DNA of 64,000 nt from Burkholderiaceae bacterium (lineage in GTDB: Bacteria > Pseudomonadota > Gammaproteobacteria > Burkholderiales > Burkholderiaceae_C), in assembly GCA_913776825.1 (NCBI GenBank), contig CAJYPV010000026.1:496001-560000 (forward strand), in the 5' to 3' direction. The notes under the pieces are model-generated. The model was not told where the DNA came from, made no database searches, and saw nothing but the letters and a program-made list of their open reading frames with translations. Position numbers and translations under genes: made by a program. Positions 8,574 to 18,320 of this stretch are shown here, piece after piece. The first letter of the stretch is position 1. Each line of letters starts with the position of its first letter.

Positions 8574-8776
8574 GCAGGTCGGTCAGCCACCGGCAAAGCC
8601 GGTCGGCTGACCTGATCGGCGACGTCCCGAACGGGTCATCGCGAAGCCCGCGATTCTCGCATGGAAGCGTGCGCGTTCAAGGGCCCAAGGGGGTGTGAAC
8701 CCGCCAGTTGCGACGCATCCGAATCACGACATCCGTGCATCGCGGCGCGCCTCCGGCGGCGACCGCCCACCGGCCC

Positions 8777-11700
8777 TTACTCCCACTTCCACTGCCAGAT
8801 CACATCCAGCCCCTGCTGGTCCTCGCCTGCCTGCGCGCGCAGGGTGAAGCGCTGAGCGACCTTGTAGATGAGCTGCCAGTTGCCGGTGGTCGCGTTCAGG
8901 CCGCGCTCGTAGGCGACGAACACATTGCGGCTGAGCTGCTTGCCCAGGCGCACCACCGTGCCGCGGGCGTCGTCGCCCTCGCCGCTGAAGGACACCTCGT
9001 CCAGACCGATGTTGTGGATCAGTTTGTCGCTGGCGCTTTCGCCGTCGCCGCTGATCAGCGCCATCGCCGCCCGCTGCATCAGCGCGGTGTCGCTGCGGCC
9101 CAGGTTGTCCGGCGAGCGGCCCAGCACCAGCCAGGATAGCTTGTTGGTCTCGCTCATGTCCGGGTCGGAATAAAGCTTGATCCGCGGACTGGTCGCAGTG
9201 CCGGTGACCGTCACGCCCACCCGCACATCATCGTTCTCCAGACCGGGGCGAATCGCCAGGACATCCAGCCGCGGGTTGTCCAGCGGGCCGGTGAAGGTGA
9301 ACACCCCGCGCTCGACCACCAGCTTCTGGCCATACGCATTGAAGGTGCCGCCCTCGCTCGACACCTCACCCTCCAGCGTCGGCTTGGCCTGCCCGTCCTG
9401 CGCCAGATGCAGCGCGCCGCGGATGCGGGTGTCGATGCCGTAGCCGCGCAGTTGCAGGCGTCGGCCCAGTTCCACATCCAGATCCAGCTTGACCCGCAGC
9501 GGCCGCCCATTGATTTCCGCGACCTTGGTCGGGCCGTTCTGGCGGATCACCTGCACGTCGCTGTCGAGCTGCGGCGCATCCCCGCGGGAGAAGTCGAACA
9601 GGCCCTCGTTGACGACGAATCGTCCCTTCAGATCGAGCAGCTCCGCGCTGGCCTTGACCTGCGCCGTGCCGCTGGCCACCACCCGGCGGTCGACCCGCTG
9701 CAGCAGCGCGAAGGTGTCGGCCTTCAAGGACAACTCGGCGCGCGGATTGGCGCCGAAATGCAGTTGGCCCTCGGCGCTGACCTGGCCGTTGCCGCCCTTG
9801 GCGACAAACTTTTCGAGCTGCGCTTGCGTGCCGTTCATGGTCAGCGCCAGCTCGCCCTGGTTCATGTCCACGCCCATCAGCGCATTGCGCAAGGCCAGTT
9901 TCTGACCGCCGGCCTGCCCGCGCACCTCCGGCGCACCCACGGTGCCGCTCAGGCTGAGCGTGGCATACAGGCTGCCGCCCAGCCGCCAGCCCGCCGGCAG
10001 CCACGGACCCCAGTTGCCCAGGTTGTCCACCTTCGCTTCCAGCGCGCCTTCCAGCTTGGACGAGGAGGTCGGCAAGGCATGCGGATCACCCGTCCGCGCG
10101 GTGATGGCCCCGCCGACCGCGCCCATGTTCTGCCCGGCGATGCCCTGCGTCAGATGCCAGACGCCGTTGTCGGCCAGCAGCCCCAGCCGGAGATCGGTCA
10201 GGCCCAGGCGCTGGGTGCTGACTTCGTCGGTCACGGTCAGATCGCCCGCCGTGCGGGCGAGCGACAGGTCGATGGTGAGCCCGCGCGCGTCGCGGCGGCT
10301 CTTCAGATAGCCCTCGATGCGCAGATCGCCGCCCCAGCCGAAGTCCGGTTGCAGCTTGTTCAGCACCGGTGCGGCGGCCAGCGGCTCCAGCGACATCTGG
10401 ACATCCCAATCCGACGGTGCCTGCCAGTTCAAGCGGTCCCAGCGCAGGCCGGCACCGAGCATCTCCAGCCGACCCGGCGCCACCTGCGCCTGGCGCGGTG
10501 ACACATGCGGCTCCAGGCGCAAGGCGACCGTCAGCGGACCAGCCTTGAAGAGCGGCTCCGGCTGCGCATTGGCCTGCACCAGCATCTTCAGATCGCGCGC
10601 CTGCCAAAGTGCGCCTTGGCGCCAGGCCACCAGCGGATCGGATTCCAGCGCGCCGGCCAGTGAAAGCTCGGCGCGGGCGCCTTGTGGATCCAGTTGCAGA
10701 CGGCTGGACAAGGCGCTGCTCGCAGCCTGGGCGCGGGCGACGACCTTGGTGGTCGTCGGCGCGGTCAGCACCGGCGGCAACGGCACCTGTCCGCTGGAGA
10801 TCAGCTTGATCTGATGCTGGGCCCAACTGCCGTCGAGGCTCAGCGTAGTCTCGTCCAGACGCAGGTTTTGCGGCGCGGCCCGGAGTTGCTTGATCTGGGT
10901 GTTCCAACTGAGCGCCGCTTCCCGCAGGCTGGAGACTTTCCAGTCGCCGGTGGCGTTGTCGATGGCGAGCGGCCAGCGCGCCTGCGCAGGCGGTCCGGAC
11001 ACGCCTCGACTCACCGACGCGGAGCCGGTCAGCGACGGCAGCCCCGGAACACCGGCCAGACCGAAGCTGCTCAATTGCCAGCGGCCTTCGCTGCTGTAGC
11101 GGGCGTTGCGAGTGCCCGGTTGGACCAATTGAACGCTGGCCTTGGCTTGCAGAGTGCCTTGCAGGGCCGCGCTGGGGAACGCGCCGCGCAGCAAGGGCTG
11201 CAGGCTCGCCAGCTTGGGCGCCTCCAGATCGACGCTCAGATCGACCTGCTCGCCGCCGCGCTTGAGCTCGGGATCGATGCGGCTGCGCGCTTGCAGGGAC
11301 GCATCGGCCAGTCGCAGATCGGCTTGCAGATCGGGCACCGCATTGGCGGCTCGCGCATACCGGACCTGGCCCTGCAGGGGCAGGCCTTGCCAGACGCTGG
11401 GTTGCAGGTCCAGGCTGGCGCGACCTTGCGGCCACCAGCTGCCGCGCACCGACTGCAACTGCGCCTGCAGCCGGCCGTTCAAGCTCTGCACATTGGAGGG
11501 GGGCAGCGACGACAGGTCGGGCGAGGTGGTCGCCGCAGCGGCCCGTGCGGCGGGATCCGCGCTGCCGGGGCGAGCCGGCGAACGTCCGGCAGCCGCGCGG
11601 GGCGCGCTCGTCGTCGACGTCGAGCTCGACGCAGAAGTCGTCGACGGGGCCGATGCCGAAGCCGTCGCCGTCGCGGTTCCTGCCGCGCTCCCGGACGCCG

Positions 11701-13606
11701 AGATCGGCGGAATGCCCGCCGCCCTGGCAGGCGCCGGGCGACGGGGCAAGGCGACCTGCGGGGTCTGCGCGCTGCGCAGCGGGAAGGTCTGGGCGACCGA
11801 TTCCTCGGCCGCACCGGCCGGAGCGCTGGCAGCGTTCGGTCCGACGGAGGCGATCGGGCCTGCGGCAGTGGATGGGGTGGCCGCAGCAGCCCGCCCCGTC
11901 GCGCTGCGAGACTGCGCCACGCGTGCGGCGCTGCCGCGGCCCGACGACGCCGACCGCGTGGGCGCGCTCGGCGCGGCGCCGGTCAGGCGGCGCGGATCCA
12001 GGCCCTGGATCGATGCGTCCAGATCCGCCTTCCAACCTTCGGCGAGGCTGAGGGCCTGATTCAGCGTGAGGCTGCCGGAGGCCTGAAGCGAGGCCGGGCC
12101 CGACTTGGCCTGCAGCTTCTCCAGCTCGATGGCCTGAGGCCGTACCTGCGCCGCCAGAGCCACCTCCAGCGGCGCCTGCAACGCGCCTTGACCCAGTTGG
12201 CCGGCGAGTTCGCCATCCACACGCACGGCCTGGTCCGCCTCGACGCGCGTCAGCGACGCGTCACTGCTCAAACGCAATTCACCGCGCGCCTGCACCACCG
12301 GCCAGCGTGCATCGAGCTGGCGGGTGTCCAGACTGTCCAGCTTGAGCGTGAGCACCGTGCCGTCCTTGGCACTGGTCTGACCGACCGCATGCACCCGGCC
12401 ACCGCCCGGCAGCAACGCGTCCAGTCGGGGCAGCTTCAAGCGCGTCCAGTTGGCCGGATCCACGATCAGATCCAGCTGCAGCTCGCGCAGCGGCAAGCGG
12501 TCCTGATCGAGTCGGCCTGCGGCAGTGTTGTCGAGGTCCGCCTTCACCGACAGCACGCGGTCCTGGGTGGGATCGACCAGGATGCGCCCGGTGATGCCGG
12601 TGTGCGGCACGCCGGCCATCCCGGGCAGCAGGGCCGCCAGATCCACCGACTGGGCTTGCGCCTGCAGTTGCGCCAGCGGGAAGGCAGCGAAGGGCTGCAA
12701 CCGCGCTTGCAGTTGCAGCTTCTGGCGGGCCGCCTCGAGCTGGCCTTTGACGCTCAGGTCCTTGATCGGACCGTCGAGCCGGAAGGGCGCGGTCCAGGGC
12801 AACTCGCCTTGGGGCTGGCTCAAGCGCCAGTCGCTGGACAGGGTCAGGTCCTCGCGGGCGCTGATCTGCGCCTGGCCGGACAGGGTCAGCTGTTGCCACT
12901 GCAGCGCGGCCAGGCTCAGCCGGTGGCGCTCGCCGCCGTCCGCGCCCAGCGAGACGCTGCCGCGCAAGCCGCGCAGCGGGGCGTCCAGCCCAGGCACGTG
13001 AAGTTCGTCGATGGACAGATCGCGCACCGTGACCGCGACCGGCGAGAGCAGGTTGGCGGGCGCCTGCAGCGGTGCCGAACTGTCCGACCCCGCGACCTGC
13101 ACCCGCAGCCGCGTCACCGCCAGCCGATCGGCCTGCACCTCGCCCCAGAGCAGCGAGGAACGGTTCCACGCCAGACGCACGCCGCGCCACTGCAATTGCT
13201 CCAGCACGATGCGGTCTTCGCTGCCGGGCAGCACGAATTCGGCCCGGTCGGCATCGAAGTCGCCCAGCAGGCTGCCTCGGGCCTGCTGCAGGCTCAGGCC
13301 CGGCACCTTGGACAGCACCCACGCGGTGCCGCGCTCGGTTTGAAGCGTCCAGGTCAGGCCCAGCAGCACCACACCGACCAGCAGCGGAATCGCCAACAGC
13401 GCCCACAGCAATCCCTTGGCGGCGCGACGACGGCGGGAGGGCGAGCGACCCGAGGCGGAGCCGTCGGACGACGATGACGGCGGCGCCGGCGGGGAAGGGG
13501 GCAGGTCGCTCCGGCTCGCCTCGGCCGAAGACGGGCGCGAGCCGTCCGGGTCGGTCGACGGCGTGGCGGCGGCGGTCGGGCGCTCGTGATCGGGCGTCTC
13601 GTTCAT
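8777..13606 (-). CDS. tamB: TamB-type translocation and assembly module protein
   Basis: A giant AsmA-like/DUF490 protein of 1609 residues that spans the periplasm from an inner-membrane anchor, works with TamA, and is implicated in outer-membrane protein insertion and phospholipid transport. A Pro/Ser-rich cytoplasmic start is followed by one membrane helix at about residues 64-88, then a very long series of amphipathic beta repeats. The C-terminal TamB domain covers roughly the last 350 residues, with GTATSPRIKLYSDPDMSETN and LSRNVFVAYERGL as recognisable blocks. About residues 525-690 form an Ala/Ser/Thr/Pro-rich, probably disordered insert that interrupts the beta repeats and makes the protein longer than the usual 1250-1400. 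The start overlaps the tamA stop (ATGA, 13603-13606), so the pair is translationally coupled. Confidence 0.93.
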   Translation of the reverse strand: MNETPDHERPTAAATPSTDPDGSRPSSAEASRSDLPPSPPAPPSSSSDGSASGRSPSRRRRAAKGLLWALLAIPLLVGVVLLGLTWTLQTERGTAWVLSKVPGLSLQQARGSLLGDFDADRAEFVLPGSEDRIVLEQLQWRGVRLAWNRSSLLWGEVQADRLAVTRLRVQVAGSDSSAPLQAPANLLSPVAVTVRDLSIDELHVPGLDAPLRGLRGSVSLGADGGERHRLSLAALQWQQLTLSGQAQISAREDLTLSSDWRLSQPQGELPWTAPFRLDGPIKDLSVKGQLEAARQKLQLQARLQPFAAFPLAQLQAQAQSVDLAALLPGMAGVPHTGITGRILVDPTQDRVLSVKADLDNTAAGRLDQDRLPLRELQLDLIVDPANWTRLKLPRLDALLPGGGRVHAVGQTSAKDGTVLTLKLDSLDTRQLDARWPVVQARGELRLSSDASLTRVEADQAVRVDGELAGQLGQGALQAPLEVALAAQVRPQAIELEKLQAKSGPASLQASGSLTLNQALSLAEGWKADLDASIQGLDPRRLTGAAPSAPTRSASSGRGSAARVAQSRSATGRAAAATPSTAAGPIASVGPNAASAPAGAAEESVAQTFPLRSAQTPQVALPRRPAPARAAGIPPISASGSAAGTATATASASAPSTTSASSSTSTTSAPRAAAGRSPARPGSADPAARAAAATTSPDLSSLPPSNVQSLNGRLQAQLQSVRGSWWPQGRASLDLQPSVWQGLPLQGQVRYARAANAVPDLQADLRLADASLQARSRIDPELKRGGEQVDLSVDLEAPKLASLQPLLRGAFPSAALQGTLQAKASVQLVQPGTRNARYSSEGRWQLSSFGLAGVPGLPSLTGSASVSRGVSGPPAQARWPLAIDNATGDWKVSSLREAALSWNTQIKQLRAAPQNLRLDETTLSLDGSWAQHQIKLISSGQVPLPPVLTAPTTTKVVARAQAASSALSSRLQLDPQGARAELSLAGALESDPLVAWRQGALWQARDLKMLVQANAQPEPLFKAGPLTVALRLEPHVSPRQAQVAPGRLEMLGAGLRWDRLNWQAPSDWDVQMSLEPLAAAPVLNKLQPDFGWGGDLRIEGYLKSRRDARGLTIDLSLARTAGDLTVTDEVSTQRLGLTDLRLGLLADNGVWHLTQGIAGQNMGAVGGAITARTGDPHALPTSSSKLEGALEAKVDNLGNWGPWLPAGWRLGGSLYATLSLSGTVGAPEVRGQAGGQKLALRNALMGVDMNQGELALTMNGTQAQLEKFVAKGGNGQVSAEGQLHFGANPRAELSLKADTFALLQRVDRRVVASGTAQVKASAELLDLKGRFVVNEGLFDFSRGDAPQLDSDVQVIRQNGPTKVAEINGRPLRVKLDLDVELGRRLQLRGYGIDTRIRGALHLAQDGQAKPTLEGEVSSEGGTFNAYGQKLVVERGVFTFTGPLDNPRLDVLAIRPGLENDDVRVGVTVTGTATSPRIKLYSDPDMSETNKLSWLVLGRSPDNLGRSDTALMQRAAMALISGDGESASDKLIHNIGLDEVSFSGEGDDARGTVVRLGKQLSRNVFVAYERGLNATTGNWQLIYKVAQRFTLRAQAGEDQQGLDVIWQWKWE

Positions 13607-15498
13607 AGGGCGATGGCCACGCTGAAATGCAGTCGGAACTTGTCCGCCAGGTTGCCCTTGGCGAAGTCCATGCGGAGCACGCCGACCGGGCTGCGATAGC
13701 GCAGGCCCGCGCCGACCGCCCAGGCGGGGGAGTAATCGCCCCAGTTGCGCGCGGCCTGACCGGCATCGATGAAGGCGGCGCCCATCAGCTGGGGGATGCG
13801 CGCGGTGAGCGGATGCGAGACCTCGACGCTGCCATTGAGCAGCACGCGGCCACCGGTCTGGTTGCCGGCGGAGTCCAGCGGGCCCAGTTCGTTGTAGCCG
13901 TAGCCGCGCACGCTGTCGTCGCCACCGGTGCGGAAGCGCAAGGCTTCCGGCAGGCCCAGCTTGCCCTTGGCGATGATCTGTCCCGCTTCCAGCCGGGTGG
14001 CCAGCAACCAGCGCGACGGCAGCGGCGAATACCAGAACACCTTGGCCTGCGCACGGCCGAAGGGACCGTCGCGCTCGGTGGTGCTGTTGGCCCAGCCGCC
14101 GCCGACCAGCAGACTCGCGCTCCAGCCCTTGGTGGGCAGCAGCTTGGAGTCCAGCCGGCGCCAGATGCGCTGCTCATTGAGCGACACCGCGCCCGCGACG
14201 GTGGTCTGCACATTGGGCGCGTGTTCCCAGGAGCGCAGGGTTTCGATGTAGTCCAGCCGGTCTTCCGGCTCGGTCTCGCGGGCGTAGCCCAGCCGCGCGC
14301 GCAGGTTCACATTGACCTGGTCATCGCTGCTCTTGAGACGTTCCAGATACAGCGCCGCCAGGCTGCGTTGCATGCCGGGTTGCGGATGCGAGCTGATTTC
14401 GCTGTCGATGGAGCTCTTGTCGCGGCCGATGTTGAGCTTGGTCCGCTCGCGGATGTTCAAGCCGAAGGGCTTGCGATGCATGTGCTCGATACCGACGTTC
14501 GGCCCATCGACGCTGTGATAACCCAGGCTGGTGGTGACCTGCTGCCGCGCCGCTTCCCGCAGCTTGGCGGTCACCGGCACTTCCACCGTTTCCACGCCGG
14601 GCTCGGGCGTGACGGCTTCCGGCTGGATCTCCACGCTGGCGCTGTCGAACAACTGCGTGCCGACCAGCCGCTCCTGGAAGTCCAGCAGCAGGCGCTCGTT
14701 GTAGGGATCATGTTCCCGGTAACCCGCCAGCCGCCGCACGGCCGCTTCGGGCTGATGCTTCAGGCCTTCGATCTGCAGTTCGCCGAGCGTGAACAGCGGG
14801 CCGCTTTCCAGCGTCACCGCCAGATCGACTTGGTTGTCATCGGCCATCACCACGGCTTCGCTGTGGGTCATGCGGGCCAGCGGGTAGCCCTGGGCGCGAG
14901 CGCGGGTGAGCAGGGCGTTCTTGGCGGCCGCCCAGTCGCCCTGGCTGAAGCCGGTCTGCGGCGGCAGCAACCAGCTCTGGGTCAGGGTGCGGGTGAGGGC
15001 GGTCGCGAGTTTGTCGCCGCGGTCGGCCATCGCCTTGAGCGGACCTTCGATCTGCAGGTCCAGCGTGCCGATCATGGCGCGCGGGCCGGTCTCGACGACC
15101 AAGCGCAGATTGCGCACGCCGTCGTTCAGGTCGCCGACTTCCTCGGTCCGCACCTTGGCATTGAAGTAGCCGGCGGTTTCCAGCAGCTGGCGCGCCTGTT
15201 CCGGAGCGACGGCAGCCAGGCGGCGCAGTTCGGCCGCGGTGAGCCGCATGTCTTCCGGCGTGTCGCGGAATCGCGCGAGGTCCAGATGCTGCATCAGCAA
15301 GGCCCGCAGCTCGGGCGGGGCTTCCACCGTCAGCTCGTAGGAGGCGATCCGGCGGCGCTCGCCCTCGGGGCGGCCGTCGGCGGGTTCGTCGGCGGCCGCC
15401 ACCTGCAGCGTGGCTTTTCGGTCGGAGGACAGCAGCGCGCAGCCGCTCATCAGGGTCACCATCCAGGCGCCCAGGATCAGGATCAGCAGCGACCTCAT
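13603..15498 (-). CDS. tamA: TamA-type outer-membrane protein (BamA/Omp85 superfamily)
   Basis: Outer-membrane partner of TamB: three periplasmic POTRA-like domains (about residues 40-290) followed by a 16-strand beta barrel. Barrel hallmarks include TSLGYHSVDGPN at its start, the VRGYGYNELGP substrate-loop motif near residue 525, and the closing strands RSPVGVLRMDFAKG and FRLHFSVAIAL. ATG at 15498 is chosen although the frame is open for 57 codons further upstream. This start gives a clean signal MRSLLILILGAWMVTLMSGC and a 4-bp ATGA overlap with the preceding vWA gene. The upstream codons overlap that gene and have no coding character. The signal resembles a lipoprotein signal (SGC at residues 18-20), which is uncommon for an Omp85 barrel. 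Length from this start is 631. Confidence 0.92.
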   Translation of the reverse strand: MRSLLILILGAWMVTLMSGCALLSSDRKATLQVAAADEPADGRPEGERRRIASYELTVEAPPELRALLMQHLDLARFRDTPEDMRLTAAELRRLAAVAPEQARQLLETAGYFNAKVRTEEVGDLNDGVRNLRLVVETGPRAMIGTLDLQIEGPLKAMADRGDKLATALTRTLTQSWLLPPQTGFSQGDWAAAKNALLTRARAQGYPLARMTHSEAVVMADDNQVDLAVTLESGPLFTLGELQIEGLKHQPEAAVRRLAGYREHDPYNERLLLDFQERLVGTQLFDSASVEIQPEAVTPEPGVETVEVPVTAKLREAARQQVTTSLGYHSVDGPNVGIEHMHRKPFGLNIRERTKLNIGRDKSSIDSEISSHPQPGMQRSLAALYLERLKSSDDQVNVNLRARLGYARETEPEDRLDYIETLRSWEHAPNVQTTVAGAVSLNEQRIWRRLDSKLLPTKGWSASLLVGGGWANSTTERDGPFGRAQAKVFWYSPLPSRWLLATRLEAGQIIAKGKLGLPEALRFRTGGDDSVRGYGYNELGPLDSAGNQTGGRVLLNGSVEVSHPLTARIPQLMGAAFIDAGQAARNWGDYSPAWAVGAGLRYRSPVGVLRMDFAKGNLADKFRLHFSVAIAL

Positions 15499-16676
15499 CG
15501 GTTGAGCACGCGCATCGCCTGTTCGAGTCCGCTCATGGTCAGGGGCATCATTCGTTGCTGCATCAGTTGCTGGATCAGCGAGATGCTCTGGCGGTATTGC
15601 CACACGCCGGCCGGCTCGGGATTGATCCACACATGTTTCGGAAAGGCATGAGTCAGGCGCTGCAGCCATTCGGCTCCAGCCTCCTCATTGTTGTATTCCA
15701 CGCTGCCGCCCGGCTGCAGGATCTCGTAAGGGCTCATGGTCGCGTCGCCCACGAAGATCAGCTTGTAGTCGCGGTTGTATTTGTGGATGAGGTCCCAGGT
15801 GGAGGTCTTCTCCGCGAAGCGTCGCCGGTTGTTCTTCCACACGAAGTCGTAGACACAGTTGTGGAAGTAGAAGAACTCCAGGTGCTTGAACTCGCTCTTC
15901 ACGGCGGAGAAGAGCTCCTCCACCCGGCTGACATGCTCATCCATCGTGCCGCCCACATCCATGAGCAGCAGCAGCTTCACCTTGTTGTGGCGCTCCGGGA
16001 CCATGCGGATGTCCAGCATGCCGGCATTGGCGGCCGTCTTGTGGATGGTGTCGTCCAGGTCCAGTTCCAGCTCGGAGCCTTCCCGCGCGAAGCGGCGCAG
16101 CCGACGCAGCGCCACCTTGATGTTGCGGGTGCCGAGCTCGATGTGGTCGTCGTAATCGCGGTAGCTGCGCTGTTCCCAGACCTTGACCGCGCTGCGCTGG
16201 CCGCCCGGGCCGCCGATGCGCACGCCACGCGGGTTGGTGCCGCCGTTGCCGAAGGGACTGGTGCCGCCCGTGCCGATCCAGCGGTTGCCGCCTTCATGGC
16301 GTTCCTGCTGTTCTTCCAGCCGCTGACGCAGGGTGTCCATCAGCTCGTCCCAATCCAGGGCCTTGAGCTGAGCGAGTTGTTCCGGGGTCAGTTCGCGCTC
16401 GAGCTGGCGGGTCAGCCAGTCCTGCGGCAACACCTTGAACAGATCGCCCATCAGCTCGACACCCTTGAAGTAGGCGCCGAAGGCTCGGTCGAACTTGTCG
16501 AACAGCGCTTCGTCCTTGACCAGGCTGGTGCGCGCGAGCACGTAGAACTTCTCGACGGTCGGACCGCCGTCATCGTCCAGCACGCCGGCCTTCATGGCCT
16601 CGAGCAGGGTCAGGTACTCCTTGACCGAGACGGGGAGTTTGGCGGCGCGCAGCGTGTAAAAAAACTGGATGAGCAT
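15495..16676 (-). CDS. vWA domain protein (CoxE-like)
   Basis: A 393-residue protein of the vWA/CoxE-like group that usually partners a MoxR AAA+ ATPase in assembling or activating metal enzymes or protein complexes. The N-terminal 150 residues are alpha-helical; a Gly/Asn-rich linker (about 140-160) precedes the vWA domain. The metal site reads DVGGT instead of the canonical DxSxS, so Mg binding may be altered, which is common in this subgroup. ATG at 16676 is chosen because GGGGGGAGG lies just upstream; a start at 16718 would add 14 non-conserved residues. It is the first gene of the run vWA-tamA-tamB (ATGA overlap with tamA). A MoxR ATPase of the matching type is at 22292-23134, not next door. 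Confidence 0.82.
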   Translation of the reverse strand: MLIQFFYTLRAAKLPVSVKEYLTLLEAMKAGVLDDDGGPTVEKFYVLARTSLVKDEALFDKFDRAFGAYFKGVELMGDLFKVLPQDWLTRQLERELTPEQLAQLKALDWDELMDTLRQRLEEQQERHEGGNRWIGTGGTSPFGNGGTNPRGVRIGGPGGQRSAVKVWEQRSYRDYDDHIELGTRNIKVALRRLRRFAREGSELELDLDDTIHKTAANAGMLDIRMVPERHNKVKLLLLMDVGGTMDEHVSRVEELFSAVKSEFKHLEFFYFHNCVYDFVWKNNRRRFAEKTSTWDLIHKYNRDYKLIFVGDATMSPYEILQPGGSVEYNNEEAGAEWLQRLTHAFPKHVWINPEPAGVWQYRQSISLIQQLMQQRMMPLTMSGLEQAMRVLNR

Positions 16677-16814
16677 GGGCCTCCCCCCTGAACTGCAGGG
16701 CGTCTGGGCATTATCCATGCCGGGGCATCGGCGTACGATGATCGCACCACCCCTCTGAAGAGGGCGGCGAGGGTTCGCCGAGGCCCCCGATCGAGGGACT
16801 CCCGGTGGTCATGG

Positions 16815-18167
16815 ATGCGGACCTGGGGACGCATGGACAGCGCGGGCACGGCCCGCAGGCATGAGGCGTGCGGCATGGTGGATGGCGAAGTCGAGCAGAT
16901 GCTCAAGGCGCTTTACGGGGCGATCCGTCCGGTGCCGGGGCCGGATGGGCAGCCCAGCCGCTGGACCGCGCGCCATGGCGCTCATCAGCTGACCAGTGCC
17001 TTCCAGCCGATCTACAGCTTTCCGCATCGGCGACCGGTCGGTTATGAGGCGCTGGTGCGCGTCGCCGACCTGCACGGCCGCAGCGTGTCGCCGGTGGCAG
17101 CGTTCGAGGGCGTCGCCAGCTTCGAGGACCAGGTCCGGCTGGACCGGCTGTGCCGCCTGCTGCATGTCCACAACTTCGTGACCCAGGGACCGCCCGACTG
17201 CTGGCTGTTCCTGAACATCCATCCCGCCGTCTTCCTGCAGGCCGCGCGCGAGCATGACCTGCTGTCCGGCGCGGTGGACACCGTCCATCATCTCGGCCTG
17301 CCGACCCAGCGTCTGGTGCTGGAAGTGACCGAGGATGTGATGGCCCGCGACCAGTGCTTCGAGGCCGCCGTCGAAGCCGCCCGGGCGACCGGTTGCCTGC
17401 TGGCGCTGGACGACTTCGGTGTGGGCCATTCCAACTTCGACCGCATCTGGCGCATCCGTCCGGAGATCGTCAAGCTCGACCGCGGCCTGCTGCAGCATGC
17501 GCGCGGTTCGCGGCGCATGGCCCGGGTGATGGCGCAGATGGTGTCTCTGCTGCATGAATGCGGCGCACTGGTGCTGCTGGAAGGCGTGGAAACCCACGAG
17601 GACGCGCAGCTCGCGATGGATGCGGATGTGGATCTGGTGCAGGGATTCGCCTTCGCCCATCCGAATCCCGAGGTGCTGATGGACAGCGGCGTGTCCGAGG
17701 CGCTGGAGGGCGTCTGGCGCTTGTTCAGCGAACGCCATGCGCAGGTGCGCCGCGATTACGACGAGCAGATCGCCCCGTTCCGCACCGCCCTGGCGCTGGC
17801 CTTGCAACCCTTGCAGCAAGGACAGCCGTTGGCCGTGGCCTGCGAGCCGTTCCTGAGCCTGTCCGGCAGCCAGATGTGCTACTTGCTGGACGAGGAGGGC
17901 CGCGAACTGGGCGAGCGCGCCGCGAGGGCCGGCGCCGCGGCGGCGCCCGAGGACGTGCGCTTCCTGCCCATGGAGCGTGCCGGCGATGCCCGCTGGGCGC
18001 GACGGCCGTATTTCCAGCGCGCCGTGGAGGCGGTGGGCGACCTCCAGGTCACCCGTCCCTACCTGAGCCTGCGGGGCGCCAAGCTGTGCATCACCGTGTC
18101 GGTCGCTTATTGGTCCTCGGGTCGGCTGCGGGTGCTGTGCGGCGATCTCGATTGGGGTCAGGTCTGA
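16815..18167 (+). CDS. EAL-domain cyclic-di-GMP phosphodiesterase
   Basis: A soluble 450-residue protein predicted to hydrolyse c-di-GMP to pGpG. The EAL domain (about residues 55-285) keeps the catalytic set: YEALVR (Glu-78), the Asn of FLNIHP, Glu of LEVTED, the DDFG pair (LALDDFGVGHSNF), Lys of VKLDRG and LEGVET, ending in QGFAFAHP. An active phosphodiesterase is therefore likely. The C-terminal approximately 160 residues look like the Cache/PAS-like module that follows EAL in YkuI-type proteins, ending in VAYWSSGRLRVLCGDLDW. The first ATG is at 16815; the next, at 16833, has a closer GGGGA and may be the true start. Divergent from the vWA gene. Confidence 0.88.
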   Translation: MRTWGRMDSAGTARRHEACGMVDGEVEQMLKALYGAIRPVPGPDGQPSRWTARHGAHQLTSAFQPIYSFPHRRPVGYEALVRVADLHGRSVSPVAAFEGVASFEDQVRLDRLCRLLHVHNFVTQGPPDCWLFLNIHPAVFLQAAREHDLLSGAVDTVHHLGLPTQRLVLEVTEDVMARDQCFEAAVEAARATGCLLALDDFGVGHSNFDRIWRIRPEIVKLDRGLLQHARGSRRMARVMAQMVSLLHECGALVLLEGVETHEDAQLAMDADVDLVQGFAFAHPNPEVLMDSGVSEALEGVWRLFSERHAQVRRDYDEQIAPFRTALALALQPLQQGQPLAVACEPFLSLSGSQMCYLLDEEGRELGERAARAGAAAAPEDVRFLPMERAGDARWARRPYFQRAVEAVGDLQVTRPYLSLRGAKLCITVSVAYWSSGRLRVLCGDLDWGQV

Positions 18168-18320
18168 TCCACCTTGGATCGACGACCGATCCACACCAGA
18201 TCGGCTGCTGATCGGCGATCGCCACCCGCCCGGCGAACGACGCCATCCCCCCCCGAATCAGGACGCCGTCCGGCAAGCCGGTTGCTAATGGTTACTGTCT
18301 CTGATTGACAGGAAGCCCTG

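Noticed and set aside
10682..13477. Open frame of 931 codons opposite tamB
   Set aside because: Antisense shadow of a high-GC gene: rich in Arg/Gln/Gly with no domain, while the opposite strand has clear TamB blocks. The same applies to 13627-15651 (+), 29725-32106 (-), 35736-37370 (-), 51285-54104 (+) and 56313-57887 (-).
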